From assembly GCF_902833045.1 (NCBI RefSeq), contig NZ_CADFDU010000024.1:1-36685 (forward strand): a DNA stretch of 36,685 nt, read 5' to 3'. Positions 8,261 through 15,730 of the stretch are shown here, one piece after another (positions within the stretch are counted from its first letter, which is position 1; every line of letters starts with the position of its first letter). The translations under genes were made by a program, and so were the position numbers. Below the pieces are notes generated by a model. That model saw only the letters and a program-made list of their open reading frames with translations. It was not told the origin of the DNA and made no database searches. The DNA is from Burkholderia sp. BCC0322 (lineage in GTDB: Bacteria; Pseudomonadota; Gammaproteobacteria; Burkholderiales; Burkholderiaceae).

Positions 8261-9142
8261 ATGCGCAATCTCGACGAAGACACCATTACGCAGGCGGTGA
8301 TCGCGTCGCTCGCCGGCTGTCGCGACGAGCGGTTGCGCACGGTCATGACCAGTCTCGTCCAGCACCTGCATGCGTTTGCGCGGGAGACGAAGCTCACCGA
8401 GGCTGAATGGCAAGCCGCGATCGGCTTCCTGACCGCCGTCGGCCACATCACCGACGACAAGCGTCAGGAATTCATCCTGCTTTCCGACGTGCTCGGGCTG
8501 TCAACCCTCGTCACCGCGCAAAATCACGCGAAGCCGGCTGGCTGTACCGAAGCGACCGTATTCGGCCCGTTCTACGTCGAAGGCAGCCGCGAATTCGGTA
8601 TGTTCGACGACATCGCGAATGGCGCATGCGGCGAACCCTGTTTCGTGTCGGGCCACGTGCGCGGCATCGACGGCATGCCGATCGCTCACGCGTCGCTGGA
8701 AGTCTGGCAAGCCGACGAGGACGGGCACTACGACGTGCAACTGCCGGCCGACGACGGCTCGGTCACGCACCGCGCGCGCGGCCGGCTGCGCACCGGCACC
8801 GACGGCCGTTACGCATTCCGCTCGATCCTCGCCGAGCCGTATCCGATTCCGCACGACGGCCCCGTCGGCGCGATGCTCGACGCGCTCGGCCGTCATCCGT
8901 GGCGCCCCGCGCACCTGCACTTCATGATCGAGGCGCGCGGCTACGAAACGCTGATCACGCACGTGTTCCGCGACGGCGACCGCTATCTCGACTCCGATGC
9001 GGTGTTCGGCGTACGGTCGACGCTCGTCGCCGACTGGGTCCGGCACGCGCCCGGCATCGCGCCGGACGGATCGCGCATGGACACGCCGTTCTACACGCTC
9101 GAGTACGACTTCGTGCTCAATCCCGCGGCGCGCGCCGCTTGA
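8261..9142 (+). CDS. Intradiol ring-cleavage dioxygenase, hydroxyquinol 1,2-dioxygenase type
   Basis: A 293-residue non-haem Fe(III) enzyme that ortho-cleaves a catechol or hydroxyquinol ring to a muconate or maleylacetate. It has an N-terminal helical linker (Dioxygenase_N, about 20-95) and a catalytic beta-sandwich. The four iron ligands are visible: Y157 (DGHYDVQ), Y194 (AEPYPIPHDGP), H218 and H220 (RPAHLHF). EVWQADEDGHYDVQ and the C-terminal MDTPFYTLEYDFVLNP resemble hydroxyquinol 1,2-dioxygenases more than classical CatA. The start has AGGAG eight or nine bases upstream; the longer upstream frame overlaps the divergent regulator. Next downstream is a convergent gene, so it is monocistronic. 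No maleylacetate reductase is nearby, so the substrate assignment is not settled by context. Confidence 0.88.
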   Translation: MRNLDEDTITQAVIASLAGCRDERLRTVMTSLVQHLHAFARETKLTEAEWQAAIGFLTAVGHITDDKRQEFILLSDVLGLSTLVTAQNHAKPAGCTEATVFGPFYVEGSREFGMFDDIANGACGEPCFVSGHVRGIDGMPIAHASLEVWQADEDGHYDVQLPADDGSVTHRARGRLRTGTDGRYAFRSILAEPYPIPHDGPVGAMLDALGRHPWRPAHLHFMIEARGYETLITHVFRDGDRYLDSDAVFGVRSTLVADWVRHAPGIAPDGSRMDTPFYTLEYDFVLNPAARAA

Positions 9143-9288
9143 TCCGCCACGTCGCGGGCAGGCCGTCAACGAGGACGATCCGCGCAAGCACGCGCTCGAA
9201 GCGCGGCTCGTCGACGCGTCGCAGGGTCCCGCGCGCTGGTCCGACAAGCGCATCGAACGCGTCGAAGTGCCGTCCGGCGATGCGACGC

Positions 9289-9729
9289 TCAGCCGCCGAT
9301 CTTGAACGTCGGCAACTGCTGCCCGAGCCGCGCGCCCATTTCCGCGCCCAGCGCCTGCAGCGCATTGAACGGCCGGATCATGACCTCGAATTCGACGATT
9401 CGCCCTTCGTCGTCGAAGCGGATCATGTCGATCCCCTTCAGCGCCTTGTCACCGACGGCCGCGCTGAACTCCAGCACCACGCTCTTGCCGTCGTCGGCAA
9501 CGAACTGCTGGTGATAGGTGAAATCCTCGAGGATCGTGATGACCGTGCGCAGCGCCAGCAACAGCGCGGGCGCCGGCCCGTAGGGCTTGAACGCCATCGG
9601 CGAACGAAACACGGCGTCCGGATGGACGATCGATTCCAGTGCGCCGAAATCCTTGCGTTCGATCATCGCATGCCACTTGTCGAGCGATTGCGCGACAGCG
9701 GGTTGAAGATGCAGCGGTGCGTTCGTCAT
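9289..9729 (-). CDS. SnoaL-like / NTF2-fold protein
   Basis: A 146-residue single-domain protein. The N-terminal DKWHAMIERKDFGALESIVH and PDAVFRSPM, then AVGDKALKGIDMIRFDDEGR and IVEFEVMIRP, are the usual SnoaL/NTF2-like alpha+beta-cone pattern. This is a small-molecule-binding fold used by isomerases, cyclases and accessory proteins. The ATG follows a CTGGAG ribosome-binding site. It lies 49 bp after the FadH-type reductase on the same strand and is probably cotranscribed, suggesting a role in handling that enzyme's substrate. No catalytic residues can be assigned. It converges on the dioxygenase; the 146 bp between them holds no gene I can support. Confidence 0.75.
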   Translation of the reverse strand: MTNAPLHLQPAVAQSLDKWHAMIERKDFGALESIVHPDAVFRSPMAFKPYGPAPALLLALRTVITILEDFTYHQQFVADDGKSVVLEFSAAVGDKALKGIDMIRFDDEGRIVEFEVMIRPFNALQALGAEMGARLGQQLPTFKIGG

Positions 9730-9778
9730 CGAAGACTCCAGTATCGTCGAGCGGAAAAAAGCGAATCAGTCTCAAGCC

Positions 9779-11803
9779 TCAGAGGGTGGCGGCAAGCGTC
9801 GTACCCTGGTGAATCGCGCGCTTCGCATCGAGTTCGGCCGCTTCGTACGCGCCGCCGATCACGTGCACCTTGCGCCCGGCCGCCTCCAGTTGCGCCGCCA
9901 GTTCGCGCAACGGTTCCTGTCCCGCGCAGATCACGACGTTGTCCACCGGCAGCGTCTGTTCGACGCCGTCGATCGTCACGTGGAATCCCTCGTCGTCGAT
10001 CCGTCCGTAGGTCACCGCCGACGACATCCCGACACCGCGCGCCTTCAGCGCGGTGCGGTGGATCCATCCAGTGGTCTTGCCGAGCCCATCGCCGACCTTC
10101 GAAGCCTTGCGCTGCAGCAGATGGATGTGTCGCGCCGCCGGTTCGGGCTGCGCACGGCGCAAGCCGCCTGCGTTCGCATACGACGGGTCGACACCCCACT
10201 CGGCGAAGAAGCGGTCCGGGCCGCCCTGTTCGCCGTCTTCGCGATGAACGAGATATTCCGCAACGTCGAAGCCGACGCCGCCGGCACCGACGATCGCGAC
10301 GCTGCGGCCCACGGCCTTGTCGTCGCGCAACACGTCGAGGTAGCCAAGCGTCTTCGCATGCCCGACACCATCGATCGGCGGCATGCGCGGCACGATGCCC
10401 GTGGCGATCACGATTTCGTCGAATTCGCCTTGCAGCAGCATCTCGGCGGTCGCCCGCGTATTGACGTGGAGCGTCACGCCGCGCAGTGCGATCTGGCGGC
10501 GGAAATAGCGCAGCGTCTCGTTGAACTCTGCCTTGCCGGGCACCTTCTTCGCGATGTTGAACTGGCCGCCGATCTCGGCGCCGGCTTCGTACAGCGTCAC
10601 CGCATGACCGCGCTCGGCCGCGGTCACTGCGAAGCCGAGGCCCGCCGGCCCGGCGCCGACCACGGCGATCCGCTTGCGCTGCTGCGCGGGGCGAATCACG
10701 AGCTCGGTTTCATGGCACGCGCGCGGATTCACGAGGCACGACGTGATCCTGCCGCTGAACGTATGGTCGAGGCAAGCCTGGTTGCAGCCGATGCACGTGT
10801 TGATTTCGTCCGCGCGCCCTTCCCGCGCCTTGCGGACGAACGCGGCATCGGCGAGAAACGGCCGCGCCATCGACACCATGTCGCAATAACCGTCGGCCAG
10901 CAGCTGCTCCGCGACTTCCGGCGTGTTGATCCGGTTGGTCGCGACGAGCGGGATGCCGACCTTGCCCATCAACTGCCGCGTGACCCATGCGTAAGCGGCG
11001 CGCGGCACCTTCGTCGCGATGGTCGGAATGCGCGCCTCGTGCCAGCCGATACCCGTATTGATGATCGTTGCACCGGCCGCCTCGATCGCCTGCGCGAGCC
11101 GGATCACTTCGTCGAGCGTCGAGCCGCCTTCGACGAGATCGAGCATCGACAGCCGGTAGATCAGGATGAAGTTCGTGCCGACCCGCTCGCGCACGCGCCG
11201 CACGATCTCGACCGGGAAACGGATACGGTTCTCGTAGGCACCGCCCCATGCGTCGTCGCGATGGTTGGTGCGAGCGGCGATGAATTCGTTGATCAGGTAG
11301 CCCTCCGACCCCATGATCTCGACGCCGTCGTAACCCGCGTGCTGCGCGAGCGCCGCGCATCGCACGAAATCGGCGATCGTCTCGTCGACTTCATCGCTAC
11401 TCAGCGCATGTGGCGTGAACGGGTTGATCGGCGCCTTCAGCGCGCTCGGTGCGGCGAGCGCCGGGTGATATGCATAGCGCCCGAAGTGCAGGATCTGCAG
11501 CGCGATCTTGCCGCCCTCCGCGTGCACCGCGCGCGTCACGACACGATGGCGCTCGGCCTCCGCTTCGGTCGTCAGCATCGCGCCGCCGGGCGCCGGACGG
11601 CCCCGTTCGTTCGGCGCGAATCCGCCCGTCACGATCAGGCCGGCCTCGCCGCGCGCGCGCTCCGCATAGAACGCCGCCATCCGCTCGAAGCCGTTCGACG
11701 CTTCCTCGAGGCCCACGTGCATCGACCCCATCAGTACACGGTTCCTGAGCGACGTGAAGCCGAACTCGAGCGGGGTCGTCAGATGCGGATAGCGCTGTGT
11801 CAT
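9779..11803 (-). CDS. fadH: NADPH-dependent 2,4-dienoyl-CoA reductase family (OYE-like FMN/FAD/4Fe-4S oxidoreductase)
   Basis: A 674-residue enzyme, close to E. coli FadH (672). The N-terminal TIM barrel is old-yellow-enzyme-like, with GYDGVEIMGSEGYLINEF and GIGWHEARIPTIAT carrying the catalytic Tyr and His positions. The 4Fe-4S site is CIGCNQACLDHTF...CLVNPRACHE. The C-terminal half has two Rossmann motifs (GAGPAGLGFAVTAAERGH and VGAGGVGFDVAEYL) for FAD and NADPH. FadH reduces 2,4-dienoyl-CoAs in unsaturated fatty-acid beta-oxidation, but this superfamily also includes enone and aromatic-acyl reductases, so the physiological substrate may differ. The ATG has GGAGA upstream. The promoter overlaps the two palindromes shared with the divergent padR gene. 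Confidence 0.88.
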   Translation of the reverse strand: MTQRYPHLTTPLEFGFTSLRNRVLMGSMHVGLEEASNGFERMAAFYAERARGEAGLIVTGGFAPNERGRPAPGGAMLTTEAEAERHRVVTRAVHAEGGKIALQILHFGRYAYHPALAAPSALKAPINPFTPHALSSDEVDETIADFVRCAALAQHAGYDGVEIMGSEGYLINEFIAARTNHRDDAWGGAYENRIRFPVEIVRRVRERVGTNFILIYRLSMLDLVEGGSTLDEVIRLAQAIEAAGATIINTGIGWHEARIPTIATKVPRAAYAWVTRQLMGKVGIPLVATNRINTPEVAEQLLADGYCDMVSMARPFLADAAFVRKAREGRADEINTCIGCNQACLDHTFSGRITSCLVNPRACHETELVIRPAQQRKRIAVVGAGPAGLGFAVTAAERGHAVTLYEAGAEIGGQFNIAKKVPGKAEFNETLRYFRRQIALRGVTLHVNTRATAEMLLQGEFDEIVIATGIVPRMPPIDGVGHAKTLGYLDVLRDDKAVGRSVAIVGAGGVGFDVAEYLVHREDGEQGGPDRFFAEWGVDPSYANAGGLRRAQPEPAARHIHLLQRKASKVGDGLGKTTGWIHRTALKARGVGMSSAVTYGRIDDEGFHVTIDGVEQTLPVDNVVICAGQEPLRELAAQLEAAGRKVHVIGGAYEAAELDAKRAIHQGTTLAATL

Positions 11804-11822
11804 CGGGGGTCTCCCATTTTTA

Positions 11823-11836
11823 TGCAACAAGTTGCA
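11823..11836. promoter_or_regulatory. Proximal palindrome TGCAAC-aa-GTTGCA, candidate PadR operator
   Basis: A perfect 6+2+6 palindrome located at the expected transcription start of the reductase gene. It shares its half-site (TGCAAC) and 2-nt spacing with the longer copy at 11861-11880. Confidence 0.65.
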
Positions 11837-11839
11837 CAG

Positions 11840-11868
11840 ATGTTAGTCGACCGCTTTTGTTTATGCAA
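11840..11868 (-). promoter_or_regulatory. Sigma70-like promoter of the reductase operon
   Basis: Reading the minus strand, TTGCAT (11863-11868) and TAACAT (11840-11845) are separated by 17 bp. The -35 element lies inside the distal palindrome and the start point would fall in the proximal one. A protein binding both sites would therefore block transcription. Confidence 0.55.
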
Positions 11869-11880
11869 CCCGTTGCATAA
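11861..11880. promoter_or_regulatory. Distal palindrome TTATGCAAC-cc-GTTGCATAA, candidate PadR operator
   Basis: A perfect 9+2+9 palindrome in the padR/reductase divergent region, about 75 bp upstream of the chosen padR start. Together with the proximal copy it is a strong candidate for autoregulated PadR binding. Confidence 0.7.
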
Positions 11881-11954
11881 ACGCATCCATCATCTTGTAC
11901 CGTGACCCCGATATGGCAAGATGCGGTTCATTCCGCGGCATCCTCCGACCCGAC

Positions 11955-12491
11955 ATGTCCCTGCCCCACGCACTCCTCACCGCCCTCGCCGAACGCCCCG
12001 GTTCGGGCTCCGAACTCGCCGACCGCTTCGATCGCTCGATCGGTTATTTCTGGCAGGCGACGCACCAGCAGATCTATCGCGAGCTGGGGCGTCTCGAAGA
12101 AGCGGGCTGGATCGAATCGCTGCCGGCCGAATCGGGGCGCGGCCGCAAGCGCACGTACCGGATCCTGCCGGCCGGCAAGAAGGAGTTGCGGCGCTGGATC
12201 GCCGAACAGGAGGATCCGACGCCGCTGCGCGAAGCGCTGATGGTGCGTCTGCGCGCGGAAGCGGTGCTCGGCCCGGCCGGCCTCGATGACGAAATCAGGC
12301 GGCGCATCGCGCTGCACCAGGAGAAGCTCGACCTCTATCTGCAGATCGAGGCGCGCGATTTCCCGGAAGACGCCGATTCGCGCACGAAGCGCCTTCAGCA
12401 CCTGGTGCTTCAGGCCGGCATCGCGAACGAGCGGTTCTGGGTCGAGTTCTCGCAGCATGCGCTCGACGTGCTGCGCTCGCCGAAAGACTGA
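11955..12491 (+). CDS. PadR-family transcriptional regulator
   Basis: A 178-residue repressor-type regulator. The winged HTH is at about 1-75 (MSLPHALLTALAERPGSGSE, then the PadR-typical YFWQATHQQIYRELGRLEEA and RKRTYRILPAGK wing). It is followed by the C-terminal helical dimerisation domain (Vir_act_alpha_C type) with REALMVRLRAEAVLG. I choose the ATG at 11955 because family members begin MSLxHALL; the frame opens upstream at 11895 without family-like sequence. It is divergent from the FadH-type reductase with twin palindromes between, so it most likely represses that operon and itself and is relieved by a phenolic or acyl ligand. That ligand is inferred from the family. Confidence 0.9.
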   Translation: MSLPHALLTALAERPGSGSELADRFDRSIGYFWQATHQQIYRELGRLEEAGWIESLPAESGRGRKRTYRILPAGKKELRRWIAEQEDPTPLREALMVRLRAEAVLGPAGLDDEIRRRIALHQEKLDLYLQIEARDFPEDADSRTKRLQHLVLQAGIANERFWVEFSQHALDVLRSPKD

Positions 12492-12510
12492 CCGGCTGAC
12501 GGAGGAAAGG

Positions 12511-12585
12511 ATGATGACGCGTGCCGGCATACTGGAGCGGTTTGCGCGCGAAGAGCGCTGGACCAGCGTGCCGGCGGGTCATTGA
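12511..12585 (+). CDS. Possible 24-residue small ORF behind a strong ribosome-binding site
   Basis: GGAGGAAAGG (12501-12510) immediately precedes ATGATG, which opens a frame of 24 codons ending TGA (MMTRAGILERFAREERWTSV then PAGH). It starts 19 bp after padR stops, so it would be cotranscribed. The ribosome-binding site is one of the strongest in the window, yet the product is tiny and not recognised. It could be a small protein or the stub of a gene truncated by deletion. Confidence 0.35.
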   Translation: MMTRAGILERFAREERWTSVPAGH

Positions 12586-12626
12586 AGAAGGGTTGTGCCT
12601 GACGCGCGCGAGCACTGCACCACAAC

Positions 12627-12654
12627 CACGCGGCGTCCACCGGCACGCCGCGTG
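12627..12654. terminator. Bidirectional terminator-like hairpin
   Basis: A perfect 10-bp stem, CACGCGGCGT (12627-12636) with ACGCCGCGTG (12645-12654) and an 8-nt loop, lies between the convergent padR and quinone oxidoreductase genes. No T-run follows, but position and stem strength suggest a shared terminator. Confidence 0.55.
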
Positions 12655-12664
12655 CGCAAAGCTG

Positions 12665-13645
12665 TCACGCGTCCGGCAGGATCACCACCTTGCCCTTCAC
12701 CTGCCGGTTCGCCATCCGCGCGATCGCATCGGCCGCACCTGCCAGTGACACACGCTCGGTAATCGCGGGTCGCACCTTGCCGGCCGCGAACCACTCGGCA
12801 AGCAGGCGCATGTTCGCGACATGCTGCTTCGGATCGCGGCGCACGGCATCGCCCCAGAACACGCCCAGAATGTCGCGCTCCTTTAGCAGCGCCAGGTTCA
12901 GCGCGATCTTCGGAATCTCGCCGGCCGCGAAACCGACCACGAGGAACCGGCCGCGCCAGGCGGTCGCGCGCAACGCCGCCTCGCTGTAGGCGCCGCCCAC
13001 CGGATCGTAGACGACGTCCGCACCGCGCCCGCCGGTCAGTTCGTCCACACGGCGGCGCAGGTCTTCGGTCGCATAGTCGATCGTCTCGTCGGCGCCTGCT
13101 TCACGACACAACGCCAGCTTGTCCGCACTCGACGCCGCCGCGATCACGCGCGCGCCAAGCGCCTTCGCGATCTCGATCGCGGCGAGCCCGACCCCGCCCG
13201 CCGCGCCCAGCACGAGCAATGTCTCGCCCTGCTGCAGCCGCGCGCGCTGCTGCAATGCGTGCAGCGACGTGCCATACGCGAGCACGAGCGCCGCGCCCTG
13301 CTCGAACGTCATGCCGGGCGGCAGCGCGGCAACCTGGTGCACGTCGGCCACGCACTGCTGCGCGAATCCGCCGTGCCCGGTGAACGCAACCACCGAATCA
13401 CCCGGCCGCCACGCGGTCACGCCTTCACCCACCGCGTCGATCACGCCGGCGAATTCCGCGCCCGGCGAAAACGGCAGCGCCGGCTTCACCTGGTACAACC
13501 CCTGGACGATCAGCGCGTCGGGGAAATTGAGCGATGCGGCCTTCACTTGAACCCGGACCTGGCCCGCAGCCGGCTCGGGAGTCGCCACGTCCTCGATGCG
13601 CAAGCTGTCGATCGGGCCGAATGCGGTACACAACAGGGCTTTCAT
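12665..13645 (-). CDS. Zinc-independent MDR oxidoreductase (NADPH:quinone oxidoreductase family)
   Basis: A 326-residue medium-chain dehydrogenase/reductase of the quinone oxidoreductase group. The N-terminal GroES-like domain (MKALLCTAFGPIDSLRIEDV) lacks the zinc-binding cysteine cluster of alcohol dehydrogenases. The Rossmann domain has LVLGAAGGVGLAAIEIAKAL at about 144-163. PGAEFAGVIDAVGEGV and GADVVYDPVGG are family-typical. It reduces quinones or activated alkenes with NADPH. The ATG has AAGGAG upstream. It lies 148 bp downstream of the acyl-CoA dehydrogenase on the same strand. That gap holds a TGCGGG/CCCGCA hairpin (13691-13707) and a CATTCCGGAATG palindrome (13767-13778), so it may have its own control or share the transcript. 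Confidence 0.88.
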   Translation of the reverse strand: MKALLCTAFGPIDSLRIEDVATPEPAAGQVRVQVKAASLNFPDALIVQGLYQVKPALPFSPGAEFAGVIDAVGEGVTAWRPGDSVVAFTGHGGFAQQCVADVHQVAALPPGMTFEQGAALVLAYGTSLHALQQRARLQQGETLLVLGAAGGVGLAAIEIAKALGARVIAAASSADKLALCREAGADETIDYATEDLRRRVDELTGGRGADVVYDPVGGAYSEAALRATAWRGRFLVVGFAAGEIPKIALNLALLKERDILGVFWGDAVRRDPKQHVANMRLLAEWFAAGKVRPAITERVSLAGAADAIARMANRQVKGKVVILPDA

Positions 13646-13793
13646 GTGCTTCTCTCTCCTTGTGCGGCGTGGCCGCGCACTGGGTCAGCCTGCGGGGCAC
13701 GCCCGCACGGCCGGTTCACGACGCATACGCGACAACCGACGGAATCGGCATCCGCGATATCGTCTGCATTCCGGAATGTCGATGATGCAATGA

Positions 13794-15623
13794 TCAGAAC
13801 CACGCGTCGCGCATGTCGAGCGTCGTCGTGTCGACGCTCGCGAGCAGATCGAGCTGCGCATCCACTTTCGGCAATTCCCAATTGAAGAAATAACGGGCGG
13901 CCGCACGCTTGCCGTCGTGGAAATCGTCGGCCTGCCCGTGCGCGGCGAGCGTCACGTCGAGCCACAGCCACGCGACGACGAGATGGCCGAACGCTTCCAG
14001 ATAGACGCTCGCATTCGCGAGCCGCGCCTGCGTATCGTCGATCGCGCCGAGTTGCCGCGTGACCTCGACCAGCCGCGCCCAGCGCCGCGCCAGCGCGTCG
14101 GCCTGCTCGCGCAGGCCGGCATCAAGCGTGCGCGCACGTTCGATGGTCGCGCCGATCCGCGCATCCAGTGCGCGCAGCAATGCGCCGTCGTCCTGCGCGA
14201 CCTTGCGGCCCAGCAGGTCGAGCGCCTGGATCCCGTGCGTGCCTTCGTGAATCGGGTTGAGCCGATTGTCGCGATAGAGCCGCTCGACCGCGTAATCGCG
14301 CGTGTAGCCATAGCCGCCGTGCACCTGGATCGCGAGGTCGTTCGCCGCAAGACACCACTGCGACGGCCAGCTTTTCGCGATCGGCGTCAGGATGTCGAGC
14401 AGGCGCGCGGCATCGGCGCGCACGGCCGCGTCGTCGTGCGCGCATGCTTCATCGACTAGCTTCGCGCAGTACAGGATCAGCGCGAGACCGCCTTCGACAT
14501 ACGCCTTCTGCGCGAGCAGCATGCGCCGCACGTCCGGATGCTCGACGATCGGCGCCTGCGGCGCGGCGGCATCCTTGCCCGCCGGCCCGAGCGGGCGCCC
14601 TTGCGGCCGGTTGCGCGCGTAGTCGAGCGCGTGCAGGTAACCCGTGTAGCCGAGCGCCACCGCGCCCGCGCCAACACCGATGCGCGCCTCGTTCATCATG
14701 TGGAACATGTACGCCAGACCGTGGTTCGGCTGGCCGACCAGATAGCCGATCGCACCTGCGCGCCCTTCCGGGCGGTAGCGAGTGCCTTCGCCGAAGTTCA
14801 GCAGGCAGTTGGTGGTGCCACGGTAGCCCATCTTGTGGTTCAGGCCGGCGAGCACCACGTCGTTGTGCTCGCCCGGCGACGCGCCGTCGCTGCCCGGCAG
14901 GTACTTGGGCACGATGAACAGCGAGATGCCGCTCGTGCCGGGCAGCAGCCGGCCATGTTCGTCGGGAATCTTCGCGAGCACGAGGTGAACGATGTTCTCC
15001 CCCAGTTCGTGCTCGCCGGCCGAGATCCACATCTTGTTGCCGGTCAGCCGGTAGCGCGGGCCGAGCGGCGAATCGCCCTCGAAATCCGCACGCGTCACGA
15101 TGTCGGACAGCGACGAACCGGCTTGCGGCTCGGACAAGCACATGGTGCCGAGGTAGCGCCCTTCCAGTTCCGGGCGCGCGAACGCGTCGATCTGCGCGGG
15201 GCTGCCGTGCGCGACGAGCAGGTTCGCGTTGGCGACGGTCAGGAACGGATAGGCGGCCGTCGCGATGTTCGCGGCCTGGAAGTACAGGAACGACGCGGCT
15301 TCGACCAGCTTCGGCAAGCGCATGCCGCCGAGCGCTTCGTCATGGCCCGCGGCGATCAGCCCGGCGTCCGCAAAGGCGCGCACGGCCGGTTCGACGTCCG
15401 GGATCAGCGTCACGCGCTCGCCGTCGAACTGCGGTTCCTCGCGATCGCCACGCGCCGCATGCGGCGCGAACAGGTCTTCGGCGATCCGCTCGCTGGTGTC
15501 GAGCACCGCGTCGAACGTCTCGCGACTGTGCTCGGCGTAATGCGGCAGCGCGACGAGCGCTTCCGCGTCGAGCCAGTCATACAGCAGGAACGCGAGATCG
15601 CGTCGCGACATCAACAAGCTCAT
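13794..15623 (-). CDS. Acyl-CoA dehydrogenase, long DmdC/FadE5-like type
   Basis: A 609-residue flavoenzyme, longer than the classic ~380-residue enzymes because of an extra C-terminal helical domain (about 470-609). This matches the subgroup annotated as 3-methylmercaptopropionyl-CoA dehydrogenase or FadE5-like. Features: N-terminal helical domain, FAD/beta domain with MCLSEPQAGSSLSDI and GNKMWISAGEH, and the catalytic-base region RLNPIHEGTHGIQALDLLGR. It introduces an alpha,beta double bond into an acyl-CoA; chain specificity cannot be read from sequence. The ATG follows GGGAGG. Its promoter carries a dyad (15693-15712), so it is probably under a TetR-type regulator encoded elsewhere. The class II aldolase gene lies upstream on the same strand. 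Confidence 0.92.
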   Translation of the reverse strand: MSLLMSRRDLAFLLYDWLDAEALVALPHYAEHSRETFDAVLDTSERIAEDLFAPHAARGDREEPQFDGERVTLIPDVEPAVRAFADAGLIAAGHDEALGGMRLPKLVEAASFLYFQAANIATAAYPFLTVANANLLVAHGSPAQIDAFARPELEGRYLGTMCLSEPQAGSSLSDIVTRADFEGDSPLGPRYRLTGNKMWISAGEHELGENIVHLVLAKIPDEHGRLLPGTSGISLFIVPKYLPGSDGASPGEHNDVVLAGLNHKMGYRGTTNCLLNFGEGTRYRPEGRAGAIGYLVGQPNHGLAYMFHMMNEARIGVGAGAVALGYTGYLHALDYARNRPQGRPLGPAGKDAAAPQAPIVEHPDVRRMLLAQKAYVEGGLALILYCAKLVDEACAHDDAAVRADAARLLDILTPIAKSWPSQWCLAANDLAIQVHGGYGYTRDYAVERLYRDNRLNPIHEGTHGIQALDLLGRKVAQDDGALLRALDARIGATIERARTLDAGLREQADALARRWARLVEVTRQLGAIDDTQARLANASVYLEAFGHLVVAWLWLDVTLAAHGQADDFHDGKRAAARYFFNWELPKVDAQLDLLASVDTTTLDMRDAWF

Positions 15624-15690
15624 CGTGCTGCCTCCCGGGGCCGGCTTCGTCAGCCGAATGAAGGGTTCCGTGACTGCAGGTGCTGCCGGG

Positions 15691-15719
15691 AATTTAGCAC
15701 GGTCGTTCTAAAACGACAA
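15691..15719 (-). promoter_or_regulatory. Sigma70-like promoter of the acyl-CoA dehydrogenase with embedded dyad operator
   Basis: On the minus strand TTGTCG (15714-15719) and TAAATT (15691-15696) are 17 bp apart. The spacer and -10 are covered by an interrupted palindrome at 15693-15712, plus-strand TTTAG-c-ACG-gt-CGT-t-CTAAA, matching at 8 of 10 positions in each half. The size and symmetry are typical of TetR-family repressor sites in fatty-acid or branched-chain acyl catabolism. Confidence 0.6.
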
Positions 15720-15730
15720 CGCCGGATGCG

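Noticed and set aside
9143-9288. Open plus-strand frame (EDDPRKHALEARLVDASQGP and following) between the dioxygenase and the SnoaL gene
   Set aside because: Looks protein-like in places, but has no ribosome-binding site, is very short and matches no family I recognise. A decayed fragment is possible but not supportable.
9809-11905. 698-codon plus-strand frame opposite the FadH-type gene
   Set aside because: Antisense shadow of a strongly conserved enzyme; no family-like motifs and Arg/His-rich.
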